From Pararge aegeria (Eukaryota > Arthropoda > Insecta > Lepidoptera > Nymphalidae), in NCBI RefSeq assembly GCF_905163445.1, contig NC_053180.1, positions 17,226,701 through 17,290,700 of the forward strand: 64,000 nucleotides of DNA, read 5' to 3'. Within the stretch, counting starts at the first letter, position 1. Every line of letters starts with the position of its first letter. This document shows, piece by piece, positions 33,338 through 46,849 of this stretch. The position numbers were made by a program, and so were the translations under genes. Under the pieces are notes generated by a model. That model was not told the origin of the DNA. It saw nothing but the letters and a program-made list of their open reading frames with translations, and made no database searches.

Positions 33338-33612
33338 GACCTTCCTGGCTCAGCGGTGTGCGCTGTAGTTTTAATATAATTGAGAATTAATAATCTGTGT
33401 ATTATCTCTAGGTCTTCATGAGGTTTCGGCCCGTGGCTAGCTACCACCCTACCGACAAAGACGTACCGCTAGGCGATTTCACGTTCCGGTACGATTTCGG
33501 CTCAAAATCGATTAGGGGTATGTTTTAAATATAACTGGAATACTCCCTCACAGGTTAGCCCATCTTAGACTGAATCATTATTTACCAACAGGCAAAATTG
33601 CAGTCAAAAAAA
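33338..33612 (+). repeat. SINE-3 with a deletion
   Basis: The head gaccttcctggctcagcgg and the later body (gctaccaccctaccgacaaa) are present; the B-box region is missing. Confidence 0.6.
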
Positions 33613-33619
33613 TTAAAAA

Positions 33620-34125
33620 AACGATAAGCCTAAATACCAACTTACATGAAGCTTGAAAAATAAGTGTTTGAGATCATTACTTAAGCTCGTTCAGTTAGAG
33701 CAGCATGGTAAGGATACGCTCTGTATCATGTCCAACGCGTAAGGCTCTGCCCAGCAATCGAAAATACTTAGCTGATGATGATGAATATAGCATGTTCGTA
33801 CAAATATACGTGGCTGCTTTCGAAAGTAGTTCCAAAGAATAGTATCAGTTCAAAAACAACATTCAAATAGCTTGCGGGATGGCATAAAAACTGATTGAAT
33901 TTCTGTACGAATCTCAACTCAAATTGTTTTTATTTGAGTTGTGTAAACTTTTCCCGTTTGAGGCCGAGTTCACACGGCACTGTAGGTTTTTTCCAAGCGA
34001 ATCGCTTCGTTAGACGACCGTCTCATGCAGCGGTACATAAAAGGACGTATATTAGGTATAATAATTCGACAGTCAAAAAAGTTTCGTTCTCTGTAAAATC
34101 GGTTTATGGACGATAATTTTTCGTG
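33620..34125. other. No recognisable feature
   Basis: Contains gaggccgagttcacacggca at 33961, but no gene structure was found on either strand. Confidence 0.35.
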
Positions 34126-34129
34126 AAAA

Positions 34130-34280
34130 TGTGCGTCTGAGCAGAAGAGAGATAGATTTATCAAAAGCCGTCCGCTAAGGCCTATCGTGCCTCTGTATCG
34201 CTTGCCCCGCGCTCTCGCTTGCACGTTCGGCTCTAACGGAACGATACAATGTGTCATGCTTTTTCGTGCATGCAACCGGC
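34130..34280. repeat. GC-rich repeat shared with 59345-59525
   Basis: Both have gtgcctct, cgcgctctcgcttgcac and cgtcatgttttttcgtgc-like phrases in the same order. The open frames here are repeat. Confidence 0.55.
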
Positions 34281-34920
34281 ATTTGTCGATATATAAGACG
34301 TTATCACTCTACTAATACAAAATTGTAATTTCAGAATGTTAATGGATGTACGCTGCGTGCGTACGTCTGTCACGCTAAACAGACGTAAATAATTAGGTGC
34401 CAAAAAGCATAGGTGTATTTTTTAATGAAATGAAATGAATGATTCATTGTGTAAGGAATCTGTTATAATAACCAATAGTCAAAATTTGTCATAACTTTAA
34501 ATTCTTAACTACGCAGTATATTTATTTCGTGACGCACATCTGTTTGTGTAAATTTTAACGGCACAAATTTCGGTTAACATGTGTTAAAATTCATTTAAAA
34601 GATAATAACAATGTACTCCAGCCGCGTACTGAGAATTCACTCAAGAGAATCAAGAGATCTAGCATAGATTAGAAAGTTAGCTAACAGACAGATTTTTGTT
34701 ATTTGTGTGATAAAAACTCCCATAAAACATCTATCAAACGTAGATAGATACAAACGGTACAAAATTACCGCGACATTTTGTTGTGTAAAAGAATTGTGGT
34801 GTGTTTTAATCTGATCCTAGCCTTATAATAAAAGTTGGAGGAGGGCTGGGCAACTTTAATTCGATTGCTAGATTAGTTTTTATGAGATGCGAAAGTTTGC
34901 TTATTAATAGAATAATTTTT
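34281..34920. other. No recognisable feature
   Basis: AT-rich, no long frame and no shared repeat phrase. Confidence 0.4.
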
Positions 34921-34924
34921 CTCA

Positions 34925-35050
34925 CGATCAATACTAATATTATAAATGCACTAACCTTTATAACATTTGGTAAAAGATTGAAGGATACCTTGTCATAACG
35001 GGTTCTTGTGGGTTTTCAAAAAAGGACGATGTCACGGGCAACAGCTAATA
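34925..35050 (-). repeat. CTAG-type repeat, short copy
   Basis: Reverse orientation, from tactaatattataaatgc to tcacgggcaacagctaata. Confidence 0.5.
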
Positions 35051-36085
35051 AATAGCAATTTGATTATAATAACGCTTTTCTAAAAATACCACTGACAAAT
35101 GCAATACAAAGGAAAAATTTTGTATTATAAAGAAAAATGCCGAATAAATAAAAAAAAACCTTTCACTCTACCACTCTTATCATTAAGGGGTTGAAAAAAT
35201 AGATTATGACAAATTCTCAGACCTACCAATGTACAATTTAAAGCAGTTTCAGAGAAGTGTGTCGAGAAGTTTCAGTGATATATTACATGTTTATTTTAGT
35301 CGAACATTCTAAGTGCAGACTAGGAATTCTAGACTTCTAGACTTTAGAATTCCTAGTAAAACATCGAAATCGTTTAGCTTAAAAAAAGTTAGACAGTGCC
35401 TACACAATAGTATGTGACGCAATGATAACCTTCTTTTGGATGTCGGTTGACAATGAAAACTTACATTAGATTAAACACGTTTTCATACCCTCGCTAAAAA
35501 CATCCCTCCTCACAAAAAGGACTTCAATTAAAATTACAAAGACCGGAAAATGTGACCGGAAACAGATAAAAGACTTGAAAAATGAGACCAAATTGTGTAA
35601 AGGAGTGACAAAAGACACTTCGTTAGTCAAATAGGCAAGAATAAATGGACTCCTAACCAGAATGTAATGACTTTGCATAATAGAGGAATAAAATCAATTA
35701 GGGAGCGAAGTGAGTCGAACTACTTAGCTTGTTAAAGCGATAATATTATTAAAGAACTTGATTAGTATTCTAATGTGTGAAGGGAATAAATTAATGTTTT
35801 ACTACAATTCAGATTCCAAAGAACCCTATCTTTAGAAGGGAAATGAAATTAATTACCTCACTTTTAAAGCTGAACTAACTTACTTTTTTATAACATTAAG
35901 TTTTAACATTTTTAAATTCTTTTTGCAGAAATATAATCCTTATTTTAGCTACAAGGTCACATCACTTCATTTAAAAACAATACTGCTCTAGATGGTAGAA
36001 AAAAAGCGGTTGTAACAGCATTATGAAAAAAAAATAGAAAAAAAAAATCCTTTTATAATATTAAGGATTACATGTATGTTAAAAA
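35051..36085. other. No recognisable feature
   Basis: The frame 35466-35678 (minus) has some hydrophobic residues but no splice logic and no family resemblance. A short inverted repeat (taggaattctag) lies near 35320-35360. Confidence 0.4.
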
Positions 36086-36087
36086 AG

Positions 36088-36345
36088 CTTGGGTATGAAT
36101 TGCTCTAACCTCATAGCTCAACATTAAATAGACTGCGAGATGGTGATAACAAAAAAAACCTGGCTAAGTTTGTTGTGGGCTCTTCTTAGACCAGGGCGCG
36201 TTTGGAACCCTCCTAGCTTTAGTTTTAAGTTAACGAATGCAGTTATCACCATTACTAACATTAGTGTAACGTGTTAAATATATGAACGCTTTATAAGTGT
36301 CTGTGATAAGGTGAATAAAACATTTGTGAATTTGAATTTATAAAA
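36088..36345 (+). repeat. LINE tail
   Basis: Shares gtgggctcttcttagaccag and caaacgcgccctgg-type phrases with the antisense copy at 45665-45860. Confidence 0.6.
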
Positions 36346-36454
36346 AGAAAGAAGTACATAATTTTTTTCTGGTTTTACTCTACAATCGACACATCTTGTA
36401 CTAATAAATGTCTATCTGTAACATCACTCTGAACTGGTTAACTGATCAGCATTA

Positions 36455-36650
36455 AAGTAGTAGTAGAGCTTTTCGGACAGAGCTCGTCCGGGGAAGTTCT
36501 ACCGTCATGCTTATTTCTGCCGCTATACAGCATTATTGCAAAGCTGTGTTTCGATCTGAACGAAGTGGTTGGAGATGTGAATATACACACGCACCCAAGC
36601 ACATACATTTGCACACTTATACATACACGCACACACACACCCACTCTCAC
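36455..36650 (-). repeat. Repeat with gcttatttctgccg core, plus a CA-rich tract
   Basis: Antisense to 53080-53180 and 43200-43440 (aacgatgctgctt, aataagcatg, acttccccggacgagctc). A CA/GT tract follows at 36585-36645. Confidence 0.55.
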
Positions 36651-36974
36651 TGATTCTTGCTGTTGTGAATATCGTTATTGATTGTTTTGTATATTTTGTA
36701 CTTGCACCTGTTACTTAATTGCCACAGTTTAGATTTGTAATCTAGATTTGGTCTTATTTTAGTAATAAGATAAACCCTTTTAGTAATAAGATAAATAAAT
36801 AAGAACATGCGGCTTAGCACCTACGGCTCAGGTTCATGCACACATGGCAGCAAAATGCAGTTCGTGATCCTGATATGTCCTGGGAAGTTTTGCTATGGTT
36901 ATTAACGATAATTCCACTTTCTCAAATTTCAAAGATGGCTGCCCACGGGTTAGCTCGTAAAAAAAAATCCTTTT

Positions 36975-37356
36975 TTTTTACTTTCCTCCGAGTTCCTTCG
37001 GGAACTCCTTAAGGAATCGGGATAAAAGGGAGCCTATGTTCTTTTCCATGTCAAGCCTACAGGCATGCTAAATTTCATCCGTTTAGCCGTTTTCCACACC
37101 TTCACATTTAAAATATTATACTAGCTTCTGCCCGCGACTTCGTCTGCGTGGACTTCAGAATTTGGTCTAAAGCTTAGCTCGTTAACAATTTTCCATTTTC
37201 CCTCGGGATCGGAAGAATCGGGATAAAAGGTAGCTTATGATCTTTTCCCTGTCAAAGGCTACATGCATGGCAAATTTCATGGAAATCCGTTCAGCCGTTT
37301 ATGCGTCATTGAGTAACAAATATCCACCCTTTCACATTTATAATATTATTAGGATA
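36975..37356 (+). repeat. Two head-to-tail CTAG-type repeat copies
   Basis: Copy one is at 36975-37125. Copy two starts actagcttctgcccgcgact at 37121 and ends tataatattattagg near 37353. Confidence 0.6.
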
Positions 37357-37359
37357 TAG

Positions 37360-40300
37360 TAGGATCACTAGTTGTAAACAATTTACAGACTGTCTCGTGC
37401 AGATTATGCATGAAGATATATGAAATGGGCAATGTTTAAACCTATTGCATTATCAACTAGTTTATCATCATCAATCTCATTCCTCAGCAGTGACCTTGGC
37501 TGGCTGAAGTGGGTCCAGCTGGGTGTCCTATCAGTAGCCTCAGGTAGGTAGAATGTATAGACAACTACACAATATCGCTAATCTAGGAAATAGAAAAACA
37601 AAGAATATCCCTACACAGATTTGTCTCAATATAATAAACAGCAGTTTACTTTGAATTCATTAATAATATTGTATTCCTACGGGATTCTGGTAGAGCTTAA
37701 AGTAAACTTATTAATGAAGTTATTATTTTTCAAAACCAAATAAAAAAAAACAAATAGTATAAAATAGCACATAATCTGCTTTTTCTGTATCCGGTGCAAA
37801 AAAACAAAACCGACAATCGGATTAAAGTTATCAACTCTCTTCAAACTTTTACACTCAAACTGTGAAACTTTTACCCAACTCAAATGAAAAACATTTGATT
37901 GAAACTAAAATTCAATTACTTTTTGCAGCATTTTGCAAGCTTGCTAAAGTGTTTTATAGACACAATAATTGTACCTACCGTCATAGCAGCGTCTACCGCC
38001 GAGCTATTTAACTATAGATTCTCAATATGTTGCCACGTAGAAACCGAAAAGAGGAGACGAGAGTAGGGGACGATTTTCGCTGCATTTAACCAGAACATAA
38101 ACTTGCTATCAGTGTAAGGTATCATGCAGTTGAAACAAAACAACATAATGGGCATGCGTTTTCGGATAGCGATAACAGATGGCGCTGCTGGTATTTTATT
38201 TAAGGTTATGATTTGTTTTTATACATACACTATCCTCTTGGACTATAATAAATTGAGTAACAATATTAACTCATAGCGAAAGCGAATTAAACAAATAATT
38301 TAAACATCTATTGTTAGCGCATTATCTCGAAAAGTAACGTAATTACTAAACTTATGCTTAAAAACGAAGCAACATTATCTTCAAATTATCATTATTTTCT
38401 CTTTTTTTTTGTATTTGAAACTTAATCATTGTTTTTATTTATCTTTGTTTAATTTACTAACCTGGCTTAATTTTTTTAGGCATTTACTATGTTCTACTTT
38501 TGTTTTATTGGTACTTTACATTTATTGTTGGAGGGCGTTAATTGTTGCGACACAGTTTTTACTACTGCAACAGTTATCGCGGCACCGTATTTATTGTGTC
38601 AATTCTGTACCCTTACCAATATTCTGAATAAATAAATAAAAATAAATAAATTGTCCTAATGTTTAGTATTACTCTCAAGATGTGGAGATTAACAATAACG
38701 ATTTTATACGACAACAGTCATTAAAGTCGATGTTGGGTTCCCCAAGACGCGCACATATCAGTTATACGATATCCTTACTTCCGCGAACTCTGGGGCTCAC
38801 TCTAGCTAGCAATCCTGGCTTGCGCCATCTCTCTCAATAAGGTCATCATCTCATCTCTAAGTCACGCCAATATGTATACATAGTCCTAAAAAACAATATT
38901 CATTAACCTTGTTGAATGTAAAGAAAACGACTAACGATTGGACCTTGACAAATTAATATCTATTACATCAGTATAAGCGAGCTCTTAATCAAGTACGCTG
39001 AACATGTAATCATCGATAGTAAAAGCTGCTCTGTGTAATATGCCATTCTCTATCAGAACAAAGACGTAGCGGGAACAAAATATCGGTCTTTGTCTCAAAT
39101 GAATTTCTATTTACGCTTCGCAAATACCAGACTGCATGCCTTCGCAGAGAGCTCCTCTTCTGTTCTTTGTGTCACTAGAACGAACTCGACTGGGTGAACG
39201 TTTTATGACACTTTTAAGTACCAACGAGTATGATATTAGTTTATTTAATTAAGATGATGTAGAAGTTTATGAAAAGTAACGTTCTGAATCAAGAATTACC
39301 TTATTATTTCATAAATTGTTATTCGTAAATGCGAATTATATATCAGGAAACTAACATTTTTTATTGATTTCAGTAATGAGCGGAACTTTCTAGACACCAA
39401 CAATAAATCTTTATGCAACACAGTAGTTTCTTATTGGATCAATGATATCATATAATCCTTTTCATTTAGTTTTTAATATTCATTAACTAACGGATTTTTA
39501 TATAGAACAATTAATTTTTTACATCTTTTTGGCAATGATTCTCAACATCACTGATCGTCTTATATTTTTATGTGAAAATTGAATTTCATTACAAGGAATG
39601 TAGGATATTGTTTTTCTCATTTAAATTTTATCTGAATTTGATAAAGATCACGCTCAGTTTAACACTTCAATGAAATAGTTAAATAAACAGTATTCAGTAC
39701 ACTTTTGGTAGGTTTTAAACCCTAACCAAAACATCGTATTTTCAATTTGGTACAGATATTGTTATTTTTTCGACGTATCACGTACAACTAATTAATCTTT
39801 TACCCATTCTAGCGCAGGCAAATAGCAAAGTTTTCTAACCTTATTTACATGGGGGTAAAGACTATATTCCAGAGACACTAGGGTTCAATGTTTGCGCCTA
39901 TCGTGACTCCAGTTACACAATAGCCTCCATTAGCCTGAATCTAGGCAAAAAGATAGGAACAATTGTTCTACCGGACAGTAGGTATGCAGGTTGGTAATTC
40001 GATAGCTCTGTTCCATTTTAATTAATTATTATCGACCTACCGGCTTTATATTGTAGTTTTGTTTTGTTTTCAATTAGAAAATACGATGGTATTGTCTCAA
40101 TAGCTTCGGCACAATTGGCTTTCAAAATGGACCTTCTTATAGGTAACTCGTAACTTCCTTTTATAAACATTGTATTGAACAAATAAGCTTTACAGGTATC
40201 TTATCATAAATCATATTAATTTGGGTCTTTAACCCGTAAAAAATAATATATAAGGAGCCAAACATAATCCATACTTATATAATAAATGCGAAAGTGTTTC

Positions 40301-40735
40301 TTTTTGTAAACTATGTTCAGATCTTCATTATAACTCGCATCATGGACAAAGTCATTAGCTATTAATGCAACTATTGCGTAATGATGTGTTATTCTTGATT
40401 TCTCGCTTGCCGAGTATCAAGATAGGATACCACGAAAGATAAATTCATTAATTATATAAATAAAGTTGCATATAAGATTTTCGCATAACAATTTTTTTTT
40501 TTTTACTTTACAAATTAACATAATAGTTAAATCAATTTATTAGGAAGACTAAAAATGTACTAATAAAAATAGTTGGCGCCCTAATAACAGATATAGAACA
40601 CTTTTTATCCCTGGAAATCTAACGGTTCTTGCGGTGTTTAAATAAACCAATACAATCTTATGCAGATATTATAAGCTTATCTTTACATTTTGGTATTTAT
40701 GTATATCTATCAACACTCTTGACACTATCCCGTTC
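37360..40735. other. Longest repeat-poor stretch; no gene recognised
   Basis: About 3.4 kb of AT-rich sequence. The frame 38409-38627 (plus) is hydrophobic and ends in AATAAATAAATAAA at 38626-38650, which suggests a LINE or SINE tail rather than a gene. I see no exon of the TMBIM type here. Confidence 0.4.
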
Positions 40736-40754
40736 TCTTGCTGTAAGTCCTATC

Positions 40755-40890
40755 TAAAAAGGTTGCCTGTAAGAGATTGCTTGCAGCAATAAGGCCGCCT
40801 TTGCATGTCTACATTGTGTACTGTATACTCCTTACTGTTTCTTTTCCTGTATGTTATACGTGCAATAAAGTGTTTCTTCTTCTTCTTCAA
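40755..40890 (+). repeat. LINE 3-prime tail ending in a CTT array
   Basis: From tgcctgtaagagattgcttg to gtgcaataaagtgtttcttcttcttcttc. Antisense copies lie at 13150 and 56565. Confidence 0.65.
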
Positions 40891-41126
40891 ATACGCTACA
40901 TTTTTTGTATATGTGTAGGAAGAAGATTTCATCCTGGAAGGGGAGACCAGACGGCCAGGGGTTAGGGTGGCAGTTTAAGAAACCATCAGAAAATTCGATG
41001 AGTCATTACATTTTAGTTCGTAGTATAGTTAAATCCCGGACGTGGATATGCCTCCTTCAGAAGACACTATAGAATGGTATGTACTATCAGGTGAATTGCC
41101 AACTACATTTAATAACATTATATAAA

Positions 41127-41345
41127 ACTAGTTTCAACCCACGACACGGAATTTCTATTTACCCGCGAGACTAAAACGTTTTCCCGGGATAAAAGGTATT
41201 CTTTGTGTTAATCCAGGACACGGTCTACCTTTGTGTAAAATTTCATTTAAATCCATTTACCCGTTTCAGCGTGATTGAGTTACAAACATTCAGAATCCTT
41301 ATATTCAAACATCTTCAAAAACTCTCACATTTCTATTATTAGTGT
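41127..41345 (+). repeat. CTAG-type repeat, diverged
   Basis: Begins actagtttcaacccacgac, has cgggataaaaggtattcttt and ends ctattattagtg. Confidence 0.5.
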
Positions 41346-41689
41346 CATTCCTATTCGCCTTTCTCAGTGTACCTTGGAATTTTCGTTATGATTTTTTCTT
41401 CAAATTGATCTAACATTCTATCTAACTGGAACAAGAGTATTCTTTGTGGAATTGCATATATACTTTTGTAACATTATTTCGAATATCTGGACCTACCAAT
41501 GCATAAGTTTAAACAATAACTTAAAACACATAAATTAAGGCGAAGTTAAATAACAATTAATAATAATAATAATAATAGTTTTTATTTGCTTAAAAGAACA
41601 ATGTTTTTTTCTAAAATTACCCTGGACTCCCAAACTAGGATATCCCGTGTCTTGGGGGTCAGTGTCTTCCCGTATATGAGAAAAAAAAC

Positions 41690-41830
41690 CGAGAGAGTAC
41701 ATATACAATTCATTATGAGTATGTGTGTATGTGCGAGCATGTGTGGGTGTGTGTTTGTGTGTGTGCGTGTGTGCGTGTGCGTGCATATGTGTGGGTGTGG
41801 GTGTGCGTGTGTGGGTGTATGTTTGTCTCT
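41690..41830. repeat. GT microsatellite
   Basis: About 130 bp of interrupted (GT)n. All long frames across it are low-complexity artefacts. Confidence 0.9.
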
Positions 41831-42089
41831 ACTACTCAAATTAATATTCAATATCATATGATACATATTTAGTAAATTTATCTTAACGAAAAAAAAATAT
41901 TTTCGGTATCTTGATAATTTAGATGACTCAGTAATTCTTCAGTTTATTAGTAACATTGTATTTTATTTGAATGTGTATTTTTTTTTATTAATTGATTTAT
42001 TTCCTAATTACAAAGTTACTTTGAAGCAGGCATCTGTAAGCCAATGTAATTTCCGACAAGATAGAAAAATTATTGTTAAATTGAAAATG

Positions 42090-42230
42090 TTGATGTTGGA
42101 AAATAGCAACTGCTGAGATTCTGGCCGGCTCCTTGGCGGAGTCTTCTACTGTCATAGTACATTTAAATTTATTATATTTATTTGAAAGTTTTTATAAGTA
42201 AGCCTTACTAGAAATAAATGAAGTTTAAAC
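42090..42230 (+). repeat. LINE tail
   Basis: atagcaactgctgagattct to agaaataaatgaagtttaaa, matching 14030-14125. Confidence 0.6.
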
Positions 42231-42439
42231 TTTATCCACATCTAATCACGTATGAGTATGTAGTGCATGCCACAAAACTTAGACAACTATACATTAGGTT
42301 GAATTGGGGAATTTGGGGATTTTTCCCGTAAAATAGTAATAATTATACCATAAAAGAGCTTTTTTAGTAGAATAGGAACAACACTTTTATAATTACACTG
42401 AGACATATTATTGAGTTGAGTTAGAACTATAATCTATCT

Positions 42440-42735
42440 TAATATATATAAATCTCCTGTCACGATGTTTGTCCGCGATGGACTCCTAAACTACTTAACC
42501 GATTTTGAATTAAATGGGCACACCGTGAGCAGTCTGGTCCAACTTAAGAGATAGGATAGCTTAGATCTTTAATTATAGTCGCAATTTTATTTTATTGCAA
42601 ATTATTTGTCTATAATTAATTGACAGTCACATGTTATATATATATAGATACTACTATAATCATTTAAGGATTAGCGATACTGAATACTTTAAAAACAATA
42701 TCAAACGCAGACGAAGTCGCGGGCAACAGCTAGTA
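42440..42735 (-). repeat. CTAG-type repeat, antisense
   Basis: The right end reads aacgcagacgaagtcgcggg caacagctagta. The left end has tcctgtcacgatgtttgtcc. Confidence 0.6.
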
Positions 42736-42969
42736 ATTATATAAGATATGTAATCTAGGAATTAGAATACCTAACACCGGAATCGTGCCTAGCCGTTGAT
42801 GTTACATGGCTACCGGGATAACTCGAGGTCAAATTAACATTTTTATTACACAGTATCCTGAGATGATGCATCTAATCCAAGTGCCCAAAAAGTATAAAAC
42901 CTTAAGCATTTGTATTTATTTTGTACTTTATAGCTAAAATGCTATTCAATTAAATATTCATATCATTTT

Positions 42970-43440
42970 TCTTGTAGCATTACTTCGCAGGCATGTACGG
43001 CACACGTCCTACAACGGCCCTGTATCCGATAACCTGTTGTTTATTTAATAGTAATAATTGATGGGCCAAGCAGATGACGTTACTGGTAAGTGGAAACCAG
43101 AGCAACACTTTACAGGGCATGCAAGGAGCACGCCCTGCAACAGGCCACCCTGTCTCCATCAATTTGAGGTGTAGGTTATAAGGCTCATTTGCCTGTAATA
43201 ACACCGGCAACCACACTCTTCAGAGCGGAAAACAGCATTGCAACAATGCTGCTTATGATAGGACTTACACGGGCGATCCTTGTCAAAGCTCTAATAATAC
43301 TAAAGTTTAAAGCGCTGGTGTTAAACCTTGTATGCCTAATTGAACCGGCATCCACGCCCTTCTGCCGGCATCCAAGACACACACACAGCAATGCTGCTTG
43401 GCGGAAGAAATAAGCATGGCGTAAGTACTTCCACGAACTA
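42970..43440 (+). repeat. Repeat related to 52640-53180
   Basis: Shares catgtacggc-type start, ttgcctgtaataacaccggc, gcaacaatgctgctt and gaaataagcatgg with the later copy. Confidence 0.55.
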
Positions 43441-43671
43441 TTATGTAACTTATTACAAATACTATATTAATATTAAGAACTAGCTTACCCAGATTTTAGA
43501 TTTTGCTTTATTCTTTTTAAATTATAAACTTACATCATTGAATTTTTAATTTATGTCTCATAATATATTAAATCATTTTTTTCTCTCCGCATTCATTCTC
43601 TTCTATTCTCTTCTCGAGCGGGTGAAAATAATTATCTACACCCATGTACACCCAACAATAGAATATCATCA

Positions 43672-43998
43672 TCTATATATATAAAAGAAAGTCGTGTTAG
43701 TTACACTACTTATAACTCAAGAACGGCTGTACCGATATGGCTGAAAATTGGTAGGTGGGTAGCTTAGAGCCAGGAGACGGACATAGGATACTGTTTATCC
43801 CGTTCGACAGCGTTCCCGTCTGAGTTGACATAAAAAGTCAGTTACACCATTTATAACTCAAGAACGGCTGGACCAATTTTTGTGATATTTGATTTTTTTG
43901 ATTCCTCTTAGACCGGAATAGGATAATAAGTATTAAAATAATAACATTCATCAAAAAAAATATGATGCGCGGTACGAAGTTCGCCGGGACAGCTAGTA
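43672..43998 (+). repeat. Helitron-like or related element ending in CTAG
   Basis: Starts ctatatatataaaagaaagt and ends tcgccgggacagctagtag. It holds a directly repeated inner phrase (ataactcaagaacggctg at about 43712 and 43852). Assignment to Helitrons is a guess. Confidence 0.45.
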
Positions 43999-44334
43999 GT
44001 AAATAAAAGCTGTATTTGACAGTTTGACAGTTCAAAAATAGGAGTGCTCCGATCTTCGCCAAACTTTACTGGATTACTCGCCAGGATTCCCTAAAAGTTT
44101 CATTGAAATCAGTCCAGCCGTTTCGGAGCCTGTACGGAACATACCCACACACTTTCTCTCTTCTTCTTCTTCTTTTATATATATATACTATATAGATATT
44201 ATTTATCTGTGAGGTCATAAACTTATATATGTGCTCTGTATGTATTTTTTTGTGTATTATTTCTATATATTATTTGTATTTGTATTAGCTATTTATGTAA
44301 TATTGTTATATATGAATGAATTAATGAATGAATA

Positions 44335-44710
44335 TACTTTTATTGCACACCAAAAAAAAGTACATAGAACAAAGGAAAAGTATAACAAAACAACGTATAC
44401 AATTTGGCGGCCTTATCGCTACATAGCGATTTCTTCCAGGCAACCAATGGCGAAGATAAAAAACAGTTACATATAAATGTTATATATAGTTGATGTAGTT
44501 TAAGTTATGACTTATTTTTAAAAATTGCACTATCCCGTTTCCATAATCATTTTCTTCTTTCATTAAGGGTTGTCTGGAGGAGATCGCTTAAAACGATTAT
44601 ACCGCCTTTGCTCATTTTTTTTTTCTTGTATTTCTGTTTTCAATACATATTATCTTAACCCTTAATTGTGCGCCATAAAGAATTTATCTATCTATCTATA
44701 TTATTACTAT
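44335..44710. repeat. Two opposed LINE tails
   Basis: 44335-44460 is antisense (acaaaacaacgtatacaatt) and 44570-44710 is sense (ggagatcgcttaaaacgatt), ending in a TCTA array. Confidence 0.55.
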
Positions 44711-45189
44711 GTTTGGTTATTTACTTGCAATAACAGTTCTGACGCAGATTATAATTTGACTCGCGAGATGTCACGTTACCAATTTTGCAGTTTGTAATTA
44801 AAGTGTGTGGTCCCGATTTAAAAATAGCACAATGAAACGTCAAGTAACTTGCTTCGCGATTAACTTTTAATCAACGTTTAAGATACTGATACATCTCATG
44901 AAGTAACAAAAGATCATCAAGACAGACTTTTATGTTCATTGTATTACAAGTTTTTCTAAATAATAATGTATAAATCTATTTTTTTAAATTCTTATATGTC
45001 CACCTCTGAATGAGCTCAGTGACCCATCACTTAGCTCACACTTTCCGCATCGATTTCAAATCTGTGGATAAGTGACAATATTAGATAATGATGGACAAAA
45101 AAATACCTGGATGCGTTTATGTAGACTTTATAAAAGAACAGGTAGCGTTTAAAATTTTTGTAGCTTTACTTTCAAATTTTGCGAATATA

Positions 45190-46030
45190 CTGACCGCCAT
45201 TTTTAAAAATATATACTCGTGTACTTATGCACTTGTGTTATACGTCTAATTTTTCTGACAGCATAAGCAGGTGAGTTGAGCTTACCCGATAGTGTCTCGA
45301 TATGGGCACACCACTGTAGCTTACAATCTAAGGTAACTTCTAGAAAAACTTCTCAATTTGGATTTGAATTTTTATATATTTTTATTCGTTTTCTTTGCGT
45401 TCAAAACAACGTTATTACCAGTAAACCAGTGATATACATGCGACATAGAACGGCTTGCATCGTCAGAATTGTCTTTATTTCTGTCAGTCTTCAAAATTAA
45501 AAATGTATCATCCCCAAATTGTACAATCACACGTGTGTGACTGGCATGGTTTGGGTGATCATTTATATACACCAAAAATAGAAAATGAGCCAAAATTGAG
45601 CAATATGGGACACCCATTAAGGTTGATGTACCCTGAGACTTTATGTCTTTTATGTATACCCTTTGTGTTCAAATTCAAAATTTCTTTATTATGTAGGCCT
45701 ATCACAGGCACTTATGAAGCGTTCATATATATGTTTACATAATTGTAAGGGCATGGTGATAACTTCGTTCGATAACTTAAACCTAAAGCTACGAGGGTTC
45801 CAAACGCGCCCTGGTCTAAGAAGAGCCCACAACATACACACAAAACAACATAACATAAACAACATAACTTAGCCGGTTCTATCACTAAGATAAGAGGCAA
45901 TAAAATTAAGTGCAAAATGTTTGATGCCGTAGTGGCTTAGTTTAAGTAATAAGATTTTATGTTCAATGCAATCAAATGCCTTGGATAGATCACAAAAAAC
46001 ACCAATGGCATTTTGCAAACTTTCCACACA
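45190..46030 (-). repeat. Jockey-like LINE reverse-transcriptase pseudogene, with an inserted LINE tail
   Basis: Reading leftward, CDLSKAFDCIEHKILL, then MGVPYCSILAHFLFLVYIND, a FGDD box and TLDCKLQWCAHI are reverse-transcriptase landmarks in order. The frame is broken. A LINE tail (about 45665-45860) splits the domain. FGDD stands where FADD is usual. Confidence 0.75.
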
Positions 46031-46059
46031 ACAAGTCTAAGATGGAATCAGGCTTACCG

Positions 46060-46165
46060 TTTAGGGGCATGACAATTATAAGCCATACCCCTTATCGGGT
46101 GCTAAGCGACCATGTCCCAGGTCGCTAAATAGCTTGGCGATACATCTTTGTCTGTAGGGTTATCC
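46060..46165 (-). repeat. SINE-3 fragment
   Basis: Contains gccataccccttatcgggt and tcgctaaatagcttggcgat in antisense. Confidence 0.5.
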
Positions 46166-46654
46166 AAACCAATATTTCTTTGATTCAATTGGCCAATGTA
46201 TTCAACGACGTATCTATCAATTTAAGTCTTTGAATGTAACCGCCAACTACGACTAGTTGCTGACAAAATAAGTTAATCTTGACATTTGCGTTGTTATACC
46301 CACGTCAAATCCTACTGTACTTTATATCCCTGAGGGAGCCCGCCTTTATGTCCCGGCTAGAGATAAGATCTTTAATATCTTTTGTCCTTTATTTGCCCGT
46401 ATTCGAATGATAACGGAATAAATTAAGTCGGTAATCTGAAAACCCAAGGACGTGGAAATCCCGCCGCAATATTTACAAATAATATTATGAAAAATAATCC
46501 GCGTAACATCAATGGACTTTATTATTCTCTGCCTTCTTTTAAAAGCAGGTTAACAATCTGAAGCATGATTATTTATGGTTTCATACCCAAAGAGACGAAA
46601 AAATATTAATGTGTTTTTTGCTACTATAACCATTATGTATATCTGTCCTCCCGT
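46166..46654. other. No recognisable feature
   Basis: No frame or repeat phrase I can assign. Confidence 0.35.
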
Positions 46655-46840
46655 ATGTCAAGAATCTTTGGCTTGTGGGAGGCCGTCAAAAACGTGCCGC
46701 CAATCGATTTAGCGTTCCCGAACGAAACCGCGTAGAAACCGAGAGGGATTCGGGGTTAAATATAACTACCATGCCCCTAACAGTTTTGCCCCTTACCATC
46801 TTAGTAGAATTGTAGTCAAGGGGCTGACTTGTAGTGGAGT
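46655..46840 (+). repeat. SINE-3 body
   Basis: gtgccgccaatcgatttagc and ttgccccttaccatcttag, without the head. Confidence 0.55.
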
Positions 46841-46849
46841 AAAAATAAT

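Noticed and set aside
35466..35678. 70-codon minus-strand frame with hydrophobic residues
   Set aside because: Does not align with any TMBIM exon and lacks an acceptor and donor in matching phase.
38409..38627. 72-codon hydrophobic plus-strand frame
   Set aside because: Followed directly by an AATAAA repeat tail, so more likely the end of a retroelement.
41535..41866. His-Thr-rich and Cys-Val-rich frames of 83-94 codons
   Set aside because: They are translations of a GT/CA microsatellite.
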